A stretch of DNA of 18,421 nucleotides from Elusimicrobiota bacterium (GTDB lineage: Bacteria > Elusimicrobiota > Elusimicrobia > UBA1565 > UBA9628): the NCBI GenBank assembly GCA_028871595.1, contig JAGWMT010000036.1, positions 1 through 18,421 on the forward strand. The letters run 5' to 3'. The notes beneath the pieces were generated by a model, which was not told the DNA's origin, did no database searches, and worked only from the letters and a program-made list of their open reading frames with translations. Position 1 is the stretch's first letter; each line of letters opens with the position of its first letter. Of this stretch, positions 8,327-15,174 are shown piece by piece. The translations under genes were made by a program, and so were the position numbers.

Positions 8327-8355
8327 TTGACAAAGATCGGGGGGGACCCTACACT
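8327..8355 (+). promoter_or_regulatory. Strong sigma70-type promoter of the second kinase gene, giving a leaderless mRNA
   Basis: TTGACA (8327-8332), a 17-base spacer and TACACT (8350-8355), followed by six bases and the ATG at 8362. Both hexamers and both distances are identical to those before the first kinase, though the spacers differ. The predicted start again falls exactly on the A of the start codon. Confidence 0.85.
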
Positions 8356-8361
8356 TCGAAT

Positions 8362-11070
8362 ATGACTTGTAAACCCCTCTCAAATGGCGCGTGGGTTCTT
8401 TCCTTGGCCGCGTTGCTACTCGCGTCCGCGGCCGTTGCCGATCCTGGCGGCGACCACTTCGATGGTCATGGCCGCGATGGCTGGAACCATGGTCCGCTTC
8501 CGATGCAGGAATTCCTGAAAAGAGCGGGAAGACAGTACGACTTCGCGATCCGGCGCGCGCAGGAATTGAAGGACCATCCGGAGATCGCGCTCGAGATTCA
8601 AAAAACGAAGCAGGCGTTTGACGCGAACAAGGGAACTTACCTGAAGACGCCGCCGTATCAGCCGTGGGAGTTGGATTACATCAAAGATACGGTCAACAAC
8701 CATATCGAAGAAGTCAAGAAACTGGTCCGGACCGTCGAGGAGGCGAGCAACAAGGGCGAGAGCGCGTCCCAGATTCAAAGTCTCGTCGCCAACATCAAGG
8801 TCGAAACCCGGGCGAATCAAATGCGGATCGAAAGTGTTTCGCGCGCGGCTTCCCTCGTTCAACCTCCGTCCGCCGGAGAGCACGTTCCCGTTTCGGCGGA
8901 TCATGGCGAGGGCGATCACGTGGGACCCAATGACCAGCAGCATGGGGGCCCGGGAGATCACGGCGGTCAATGGGATTCCAATGAGGGGGACAATTCGTGG
9001 GAGAAGCATAAAGGAAAGGATTTCGATTCCTCCGAGGTCGTGAAACTCCAGCAGTACGCGATGCAGGTGGCCGGAGGATACGCTCCGGGCGGAAATTCTG
9101 CTCCCGGCGGAAATTCAGGCGGCGGGGGTCGGGGCGGAGGCTCCTCTTCGAATTCGGGCTCGGGATCCTTCAACGACAATATCGGCGGCCTGACGCAGTC
9201 GGCCGCGGCGCAGGCGCTGACCTCGGCCGGGGCGAACGCATTGAACGACGGCCACTTCGGTTCGGCGATGTCGAACGCGCAGGCCGCGCTGGCGCTGGAC
9301 CCGAACAATCAGGCCGCCATGATGATCCTCCACTCGGCCCAGGGCCGCACCGAGGGGGCCGGAGCGGGCGCCGGCCTCGCGGCGGGCGGACCCGGTGCCG
9401 CCAATCGCGGATTCGAGGGCGGATCTTCCGGGAGCGGCGGGTCGGCGTCGTTCGCCAGCGCCGCGCGGGGGGCGGCGTCCTTGAGTCCCTCGGCGCTGAC
9501 CGTCGGCGCCGCGCGACAGTCCGGCGAGCAGGCGGCGAAGGAGGCGCGCAACGCGCTCTCGCTCAACGACATGGACAGCGCGATGTCCTTGGTCAATCGC
9601 GGTTTGGCCCAGAATCCGAACGATCCCTCCTTGCTGAACCTGCGCGCGTCCATGTACGCGCGCCTCGGCCAATACGCGAAGGCCATCGCCGACGCGAAGG
9701 CCGGCCTGGGCTTGGCGCCGAACAATCCCGCCCTGCTGCGCACCTTGACCTACTCCCAGCTGCGCAACAAGGATTATAAAGACGCTCTCGCCAGCGCCAA
9801 CACCCTTATCGAGATGGACCCCAAGGACGCGTACGCCTACGCTTTGCGCGGCCACGCGTTCGGCAGCATGGGCGATCGCGACGCGATGATGGCCGACGTC
9901 AAGCGCGCCGCGGAGCTGGACCCCCGCTTCCAGGCCGCCTTGGCCCAGGTCCAGGCCCCGTCCGACTCCGATATCCTGTTCCTGTTCCCCGGCGAGGCCG
10001 CCCCCGGCTCTGCCGCGCGGACCGCGTCGGCCCCCGCCGGCGGGCGCATTCGAAACTTCGGCGTCGTCGCGGGCGCCGCGGCGTTCGGCGGCCTGCTCCT
10101 GGCCATCGGCCTTCTGCAGACCGTTCTGGCGCCCATGAAGGAGAAAGTGTCCTCCGTGTTCACGCGCCTGACCCGCACCGGCCCCTCCGTGGCCGCGATG
10201 GGCGAGGAGGCCACGCCCCAGCCCGCCTCGGTCAACGGCCTGATGCCGGGGCTGATCCGCGGTCAGTACGAGATCACCCGCCAGATCGGCCAAGGCGGCA
10301 TGGGCACCGTTTACGAGGGCACCGACAAATCCCTGGGCCGCCGCGTCGCCATCAAGAAGATGCGCGAGGAATTGCGCGTCAACCCGCAGGAGCGCGCCCG
10401 CTTCGTCATCGAGGCCAAGACCGTGGCCGCGCTCCATCATCCCAATGTCGTGGACATCTACGCGATCGCCGAGGACGGCCAGGACGTGTTCCTGGTCTTC
10501 GAGTACGTGGACGGCAAGACCGTGCACGACATGGTCCAGCACGCCGGACGCCTGCCCCTCGCCGACGCCGCGCGCATCGTCCGGGCCTCGGCCGACGCCT
10601 TGGGCTACGCCCACTCCCGCGGCGTGATCCACCGCGACATGAAGCCGTCCAACGTCATGGTGGACGCCCAGGGGCGCGTGAAGGTCATGGACTTCGGCAT
10701 CGCCCGCATGGCCAAGGATTCGGCGACCCGCTACTCGATGACCAATACCGTCGTCGGCACCCCGCCCTACATGGCTCCCGAGCAGGAACAGGGCCAGGTG
10801 CGCAAGGAGTCGGACGTGTACGCCCTGGGAATCTGCGCCTACGAGATGCTGACCGGCAAGCTGCCCTTCATCGGCATCGGCGCGGGCATGCTCATGAACA
10901 AGATCAACATGAGCTACGTCCCGCCTTCGCGCGCCATCGCCGGCCTGCCCGACGCCCTGGACGAGGTCTTCGCCAAGGCCTTCCAGGCCGACCCCGACAA
11001 GCGCTACCGGACCCCGGCGGAGTTCGCCGACGCGCTGGAATCCGCCTTGCCGTCCGGCATTCGCGCCTAG
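8362..11070 (+). CDS. Receptor-like Ser/Thr protein kinase with exported TPR region (kinase 2)
   Basis: 902 residues, a paralogue of the kinase just upstream. It has a signal peptide (1-26, ending ASAAVA), a charged helical region (about 48-165) and a His/Asp/Gly-rich stretch with six histidines (about 171-228). A Gly/Ser/Asn-rich linker (about 240-268) is followed by TPR-like helices (about 281-330 and 390-531), one membrane helix (567-589) and a kinase domain (636-895). The kinase has GQGGMG, Lys665 in VAIKK, HRDMKPSN with Asp759, DFG with Asp777, and MAPEQ, so it should be active. Kinase domain and second TPR block resemble kinase 1 closely, while the N-terminal 250 residues are unrelated to it, suggesting a different signal. 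Base composition also changes: 8581-8640 is 50% GC but 10201-10260 is 77%. The histidine cluster could bind metal ions, which is untested. Confidence 0.93.
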   Translation: MTCKPLSNGAWVLSLAALLLASAAVADPGGDHFDGHGRDGWNHGPLPMQEFLKRAGRQYDFAIRRAQELKDHPEIALEIQKTKQAFDANKGTYLKTPPYQPWELDYIKDTVNNHIEEVKKLVRTVEEASNKGESASQIQSLVANIKVETRANQMRIESVSRAASLVQPPSAGEHVPVSADHGEGDHVGPNDQQHGGPGDHGGQWDSNEGDNSWEKHKGKDFDSSEVVKLQQYAMQVAGGYAPGGNSAPGGNSGGGGRGGGSSSNSGSGSFNDNIGGLTQSAAAQALTSAGANALNDGHFGSAMSNAQAALALDPNNQAAMMILHSAQGRTEGAGAGAGLAAGGPGAANRGFEGGSSGSGGSASFASAARGAASLSPSALTVGAARQSGEQAAKEARNALSLNDMDSAMSLVNRGLAQNPNDPSLLNLRASMYARLGQYAKAIADAKAGLGLAPNNPALLRTLTYSQLRNKDYKDALASANTLIEMDPKDAYAYALRGHAFGSMGDRDAMMADVKRAAELDPRFQAALAQVQAPSDSDILFLFPGEAAPGSAARTASAPAGGRIRNFGVVAGAAAFGGLLLAIGLLQTVLAPMKEKVSSVFTRLTRTGPSVAAMGEEATPQPASVNGLMPGLIRGQYEITRQIGQGGMGTVYEGTDKSLGRRVAIKKMREELRVNPQERARFVIEAKTVAALHHPNVVDIYAIAEDGQDVFLVFEYVDGKTVHDMVQHAGRLPLADAARIVRASADALGYAHSRGVIHRDMKPSNVMVDAQGRVKVMDFGIARMAKDSATRYSMTNTVVGTPPYMAPEQEQGQVRKESDVYALGICAYEMLTGKLPFIGIGAGMLMNKINMSYVPPSRAIAGLPDALDEVFAKAFQADPDKRYRTPAEFADALESALPSGIRA

Positions 11071-11075
11071 GCCCC

Positions 11076-11104
11076 TTGCCGGGAGAGGCCGGGACTGTTA
11101 TACT
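11076..11104 (+). promoter_or_regulatory. Promoter of tmRNA
   Basis: TTGCCG (11076-11081), a 17-base spacer and TATACT (11099-11104). The predicted start is about 11111, two bases before the mature tmRNA 5' end at 11113, so the 5' precursor would be very short. The promoter begins six bases after the stop codon of the kinase 2 gene. Confidence 0.8.
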
Positions 11105-11112
11105 GACTCGTC

Positions 11113-11470
11113 GGGGGTGAACTAGCTTCGACAGACGGAGTTGAGCTGAAGATCGCAGGCACGGGTTGGTCAGGGCCCGTCAAAAACCGGACCAAACAAC
11201 AACTGCCAACACTCAGTTGGCCTGGGCCACTGCCTAACCCGCAGTGAGCACACGCTGGTCCTTGACGCCTGCTAAAGGGTAGCCAGTGTAATGAGCAGGA
11301 TGCGGTCCTTCCCCGTGAACCCGTGGGCGGGGGGCCTAAGACCGAACGGGATTAGCCCGGAGAGCACGCGTCCATCGGTTTTCTCCGGGCGAAATTGAGG
11401 ATGGGCTAAGCCTGTAGTGATCCCAGTCGGCTGCGTTTGGACGCGGGTGCAACTCCCGCCACCTCCACCA
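11113..11470 (+). ncRNA. ssrA: tmRNA (transfer-messenger RNA)
   Basis: tmRNA rescues stalled ribosomes with SmpB and tags the unfinished protein for proteolysis. The 358-base gene is recognised by its two ends. The 5' GGGGGTG pairs over seven base pairs with CACCTCC at 11460-11466 to form the acceptor stem, followed by A and an encoded CCA (11468-11470). After the 5' strand comes the conserved TTCGAC element. Before the acceptor lies the T arm, GCGGG and CCCGC around the seven-base loop TGCAACT, very close to E. coli tmRNA except that the second loop base is G instead of T. The 3' part also keeps the GGACGCGGG context. A tag reading frame lies at 11205-11237. It is a standard one-piece tmRNA, not permuted. 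The next coding start is only five bases downstream. Confidence 0.95.
11205..11237 (+). other. tmRNA proteolysis-tag reading frame
   Basis: From a GCC resume codon at 11205 the frame reads ANTQLAWATA and ends at TAA (11235-11237). It is ten residues long and starts Ala-Asn, like the E. coli tag ANDENYALAA. The A-rich stretch just upstream fits the resume-site position. The end ATA differs from the usual ALAA or AVA. The other two frames give longer, less tag-like peptides. The choice of resume codon is inferred by position and analogy. Confidence 0.7.
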
Positions 11471-11475
11471 CTTTG

Positions 11476-12792
11476 ATGGGCGACTCACGCGCGGTCACCC
11501 TGTTGGGTTCGTACGGGCTCTTCGCGGGGCTGTCTCTCCTTGTCGTCGCCCGGCCGGAATTCGGTCCCTACGCCTTTCCCGCCTTCGGCCTGCCCCTGCT
11601 GTGGTCGGATCTCCGGCGCGACGCCGAATCCCCGGCCGTGTTGACCTTCCTGGCGACCGTGGCCGGCGCCGTCTTCGCCCTGAGGGCCGCGGACGCGTAC
11701 GCCCAGGCCGCCTTCGCCGCCGGGATCGTGGGTCTGTGGATCCTGGCCGCCGCCCTGTCCGCCCACCGCGGCCGGCAGGTCGCCGACGAGCGCGAGCTCC
11801 TGCTGGAGCAGATGAACCTCCAGGACGCCATCCGCGACGACGAGCGCGACATCAAGTACTACAAGTCGTACGAGGAAACCGTCGGCTCCGAGACCCGCCT
11901 GCGCCGCGACATGGCCGACGCCGCCAAGAGCCTGTCGGGCACCATGGACTCGGCCGAGGTTCAGGCGCGCCTGGTGGCCGTGCTGACCGCGCGCTTTCCC
12001 GCCGCGCGCATCGAAGTGGTCCCCGGCGCCGGCGGCGACCCCCTGCTGCTGGCCGCCGTGCGCCGCCGAGGTCCGGTTTTGGTCAAGGACGCGCGAAGCG
12101 AAGCGCAATTGGTTCCGGGGGCGAAATTCGGTTCCGGCGTGGCCATACCTTTCAAGGTCATGGGCCATCCCGCCGGCTTCGTGAAGCTGGAGAGCGACAC
12201 GCCGGGCGCGTTCGGCCCCGACGACGTCAAGGCCGCCGACCTGTTCGCCACCATGGCCGCGCTGAGCCTGGAAAACATCTCCCTGTACGAGAGCGTCCAC
12301 CAGCAGGCCACCCACGACGCCTTGACCCAGTTGTTCAGCCATCGCGCGTTCCAGCAGCGCTTGCAGGAGGAGGTCTTGCGCTCCGGCCGCAGCCAGTCGC
12401 CCCTGTCGCTGATCATGTGCGACGTGGACCACTTCAAGAGCTACAACGACCGCTACGGCCATCAGGCCGGCGACCATCTCCTGAAGACCTTGGCCGGCGT
12501 GCTGGCCTCCTTCGCGCGGCCCGTGGACTTCGTCGCGCGCTACGGCGGCGAGGAGTTCGCCGTCATCCTGCCCAATTTCGTGCGCTCCGAGGCCGTCCAG
12601 CTGGCCGAACGCATGCGCGCCCGCGTCGCCGAGGAACCGTTCGTGTTCCAGGGAGCCCCCACCCACGCGACGATGAGCTTCGGCGTGGCGTCCTTCCCGC
12701 AGGACGCCACGACGTCGTCCCAGATCGTGCGCTCCGCAGACGAGCGGATGTACCGCGCCAAGAACGGCGGGCGCAATCAGGTGGTCGGATGA
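11476..12792 (+). CDS. Membrane diguanylate cyclase with GAF and GGDEF domains (has I-site)
   Basis: 438 residues. The N terminus (about 1-95) holds two to four hydrophobic helices, followed by a charged, probably coiled-coil stretch (about 98-140). A GAF-like domain (about 150-275) and a GGDEF domain (about 285-437) follow. Catalytic features are CDVDHFKSYNDRYGH (Asp316) and GGEEF (357-361), so it should make cyclic di-GMP from two GTP. The inhibitory I-site RxxD is present as Arg348-Pro-Val-Asp351, nine residues before GGEEF as in PleD, so product inhibition is expected. The ATG at 11476 is five bases after the tmRNA CCA and has no Shine-Dalgarno site; an in-frame TTG at 11437 lies inside tmRNA and was rejected. 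Its stop overlaps the next start (ATGA), and the next gene is a related cyclase. Confidence 0.92.
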   Translation: MGDSRAVTLLGSYGLFAGLSLLVVARPEFGPYAFPAFGLPLLWSDLRRDAESPAVLTFLATVAGAVFALRAADAYAQAAFAAGIVGLWILAAALSAHRGRQVADERELLLEQMNLQDAIRDDERDIKYYKSYEETVGSETRLRRDMADAAKSLSGTMDSAEVQARLVAVLTARFPAARIEVVPGAGGDPLLLAAVRRRGPVLVKDARSEAQLVPGAKFGSGVAIPFKVMGHPAGFVKLESDTPGAFGPDDVKAADLFATMAALSLENISLYESVHQQATHDALTQLFSHRAFQQRLQEEVLRSGRSQSPLSLIMCDVDHFKSYNDRYGHQAGDHLLKTLAGVLASFARPVDFVARYGGEEFAVILPNFVRSEAVQLAERMRARVAEEPFVFQGAPTHATMSFGVASFPQDATTSSQIVRSADERMYRAKNGGRNQVVG

Positions 12793-14090
12793 GGCCCGAA
12801 CTGCTGGCCGGCGGCATCGCCCTCCTGCCCGGAGCCGCGCTGTGGCTCAGCTACCCGCGCCGCCCCTGGGCGTCGGCGGCGGGCCTGGGCGCGGCCCTGG
12901 CCGCGGGCGCGGCGGCCATCGCGTTGGCGCCGTCCGGGCTGCACGGCGCCGCGGCCCTGTCCGCGGCGGGCGGAGTCTTGGGCACGGCCCTCAGCTGGGC
13001 GCTGTGCCGCCGCCGCGAGACGGACCACGCCGCCGCGCTGACGCGGCTGGGTCACGTCCGCGCCCGCCGGACGGCGATGGGCGCCGAGTTGGCGACGCTG
13101 AAGGCCCGGGGCTTGAGCGCGGAGCAGGTCCATAAGGAGACCATGGCGACGTACGGCATGGTGAAGGGCCTGGCCGAAGCGCTGTCGTGGGAGGACGCGC
13201 GCCCGCGCATCGAGGCCGCCATCGAACAGTATTTCGGCGCCGGAGCCGAGTACGCGCTGTATGTCTCCGGACTGCGCGGCGACGCCGACGTCCGCCCCCT
13301 GGCCCTTCGCGGGCTGCGCGCCTCCCCCGGCGCCGCCTGGTCCACCCTCGGCCGCCTGATGCAGGAGCAGGGAGCCGTCCCCCAGACCCCGAAGATCTTC
13401 GAGCGTCCCGAGCGCGCCGTCGGCATGCCCATCCGCGAGGGCCAGGAACTCCTGGGCTACCTGTACGCGCGCGTGCCCGACGGCATGTCCCCGCAGGCCT
13501 GGCTGGGGAAGACCCAGGCGTTCTGCTCCGAGCTGATCGTCGCCTTCAAGCGCGTCAAGCTCTTCCAGGAAGTCGAGCGCCTGTCGGAGATCGACGGCCT
13601 CACCGGCGTGCGCCGGCGCGGCGCCTTCGACAAGAGGATCGCCGAGGAGGCCGTGCGCGCCCGGACGTTCAAGACGACGTTCGGACTGATGCTTCTTGAC
13701 ATCGACCATTTCAAGAGCTTGAATGACCGCTACGGCCATCCGTTCGGTGACCAGGTTCTCAAGCGCCTGGGCGCGGTTCTGAACGCCGCCGTTTACGAAA
13801 CCGACTACGTCGCGCGGTACGGAGGGGAGGAGTTCGTCATCCTCCTTCCCCGGGCCGAGCCGTCCGGCGCCCTGCGCAAGGCCGAGGCGATCCGCGCCGC
13901 GGTCGAGGCGGAAAGCTTCACCGTCGGGTTTGAGACCGTCAAGGTGACCGTATCGATCGGGTTGGCGCACTTCCCGCGCGACGCGGCCATGCCGGAAGAG
14001 CTGGTGGCGCGCGCCGACGCGGCGATGTACGCCGCGAAGTCGGGCGGACGCAACCGGGTCGTGGACAGCGAGGCGATGCGTCGTCCGTAG
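12789..14090 (+). CDS. Membrane diguanylate cyclase with GGDEF domain (I-site lost)
   Basis: 433 residues, with the ATG overlapping the stop of the previous cyclase gene in ATGA. Alanine- and glycine-rich hydrophobic segments lie at about 5-20, 28-46 and 52-74. A charged linker and a divergent GAF-like region (about 120-265) follow, then GGDEF (about 270-428). It has LDIDHFKSLNDRYGH and GGEEF (345-349), so the active site looks intact. The inhibitory I-site is missing: the RxxD position reads Tyr336-Glu-Thr-Asp339. The cyclase should therefore not be inhibited by its product in the usual way, unlike its partner. The same domain order suggests tandem duplication, and the overlap suggests coupled translation. 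sppA follows after 21 bases. Confidence 0.91.
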   Translation: MRPELLAGGIALLPGAALWLSYPRRPWASAAGLGAALAAGAAAIALAPSGLHGAAALSAAGGVLGTALSWALCRRRETDHAAALTRLGHVRARRTAMGAELATLKARGLSAEQVHKETMATYGMVKGLAEALSWEDARPRIEAAIEQYFGAGAEYALYVSGLRGDADVRPLALRGLRASPGAAWSTLGRLMQEQGAVPQTPKIFERPERAVGMPIREGQELLGYLYARVPDGMSPQAWLGKTQAFCSELIVAFKRVKLFQEVERLSEIDGLTGVRRRGAFDKRIAEEAVRARTFKTTFGLMLLDIDHFKSLNDRYGHPFGDQVLKRLGAVLNAAVYETDYVARYGGEEFVILLPRAEPSGALRKAEAIRAAVEAESFTVGFETVKVTVSIGLAHFPRDAAMPEELVARADAAMYAAKSGGRNRVVDSEAMRRP

Positions 14091-14098
14091 CCGCACAC

Positions 14099-14104
14099 AA
14101 GGAG
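14099..14104 (+). promoter_or_regulatory. Ribosome binding site of sppA
   Basis: AAGGAG with seven bases spacing to the ATG at 14112 fixes the start of sppA. It is one of few clear Shine-Dalgarno sites in the window and contrasts with the leaderless kinase genes. Confidence 0.8.
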
Positions 14105-14111
14105 AATTTCG

Positions 14112-15173
14112 ATGGACGACGTGACCCCTCCCGTTCCCGCCGCGCCGCCGCCGGCATCCGCGCCGGAGCCTCACGCCCCCAGTCCGCGCCGCGTCAAGCG
14201 CCGGCTGATCGCGGGACTTCTGGGCCTGCACGCCGCGGCGCTGCTCGCGGCCGGCGTCCTGATCCTGCGCGCCAAGGGCGGAGGGCCGGCCCGCGACGCG
14301 GACGGCAAGGCCAAACTGTTGTCCTTGACCTCCAGCCCCGACAGCGTCGGCTGGGTGACCATCCGCGGTCCGATCTTCTCATCCGACTCCGGCAAGCCGT
14401 GGGACCACGGCTCCGAGGACGTGGCCAAGCGCGTCGAGCAGCTGGCGGAGACGAAGGGCGTGAAGGCCATCGTCCTGGACATCAACTCGCCCGGCGGCAG
14501 CGTCGGAGCGGTGCAGGAGATCTACAGCCGCATCCTGCGCGTGAAGAGGGCGCATCCCGGCCTGAAGTTCGTGGCCCTGTTCGGGGACGTCGCGGCGTCG
14601 GGCGGCTATTACATCGCCTCGGCGTGCGACAAGATCGTGGCGCATCCGGGCACCTTGACCGGCTCCATCGGCGTCATCTTCAACGTCACGAACCTTCAGG
14701 GGCTGTTCGCGAAGATCGGCTACAAGTCCGATCCGATCAAGTCCGGCCCCCACAAGGACATCGGCTCTCCCGCGCGTCCGATGACCGCCGAGGAGCACAA
14801 GATCCTGCAGGACCTGATCGACGACGCCTACGGTCAATTCGTCCAGGCCGTCGCCGATGGACGCAAGCTGCCCGTGGAGGTCGTCAAGCCGTTGGCCGAC
14901 GGCCGCATCTACTCCGGCAACCAGGCGCTCCATAACGGCCTGGTGGACCAGTTGGGGGATTCCCACGACGCGCTGATGCTGGCCGCGCAGTTGGGCGGCA
15001 TCAAGGACGCCAAGCCCAAGGTCCGCCGCGACGGCGAGAAGCTGTCGGACTTCCTGGAGATGATGCAGTCGCGCGCGCATCTGGCCTTCGGCGTCGGTCC
15101 GGTGAGCATCCCCTTGCCGGAGGCGTTGAGCGCCCAGTCCCGGGGCATGCTGTACATGTGGCCGGGCTCCTGA
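14112..15173 (+). CDS. sppA: Signal peptide peptidase SppA (S49 family)
   Basis: SppA degrades cleaved signal peptides, and in some bacteria misfolded membrane proteins, at the outer face of the inner membrane. The 353 residues begin with a Pro-rich cytoplasmic tail, then basic residues and one membrane helix (about 34-53: LIAGLLGLHAAALLAAGVLIL). The S49 domain has LDINSPGGS, the nucleophile Ser163 in ASGGYY, GSIGVI, and the likely general-base Lys210 in IKSGPHKDIGSP, spaced much as in B. subtilis SppA (Ser147, Lys199). The length matches the short single-domain type rather than the 618-residue E. coli form. A clear ribosome binding site fixes the start. The Yip1-like gene begins one base after its stop, and the run of overlapping genes to 17062 suggests an operon for envelope upkeep. 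Confidence 0.95.
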   Translation: MDDVTPPVPAAPPPASAPEPHAPSPRRVKRRLIAGLLGLHAAALLAAGVLILRAKGGGPARDADGKAKLLSLTSSPDSVGWVTIRGPIFSSDSGKPWDHGSEDVAKRVEQLAETKGVKAIVLDINSPGGSVGAVQEIYSRILRVKRAHPGLKFVALFGDVAASGGYYIASACDKIVAHPGTLTGSIGVIFNVTNLQGLFAKIGYKSDPIKSGPHKDIGSPARPMTAEEHKILQDLIDDAYGQFVQAVADGRKLPVEVVKPLADGRIYSGNQALHNGLVDQLGDSHDALMLAAQLGGIKDAKPKVRRDGEKLSDFLEMMQSRAHLAFGVGPVSIPLPEALSAQSRGMLYMWPGS

Positions 15174-15174
15174 C

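Noticed and set aside
8265..8361. Terminator between the two kinase genes
   Set aside because: No GC-rich hairpin followed by a T run was found in this 97-base gap, so read-through from kinase 1 into kinase 2 cannot be excluded.
11437..11475. TTG start of the first cyclase inside tmRNA
   Set aside because: The codons are the tmRNA T arm and acceptor stem. The ATG at 11476 gives a normal membrane N terminus.
11601..12788. Upstream extension of the second cyclase frame over the first cyclase gene
   Set aside because: The extension is an Arg/Gly/Pro-rich shadow in another frame. The ATG at 12789 overlaps the preceding stop and begins with a plausible membrane segment.
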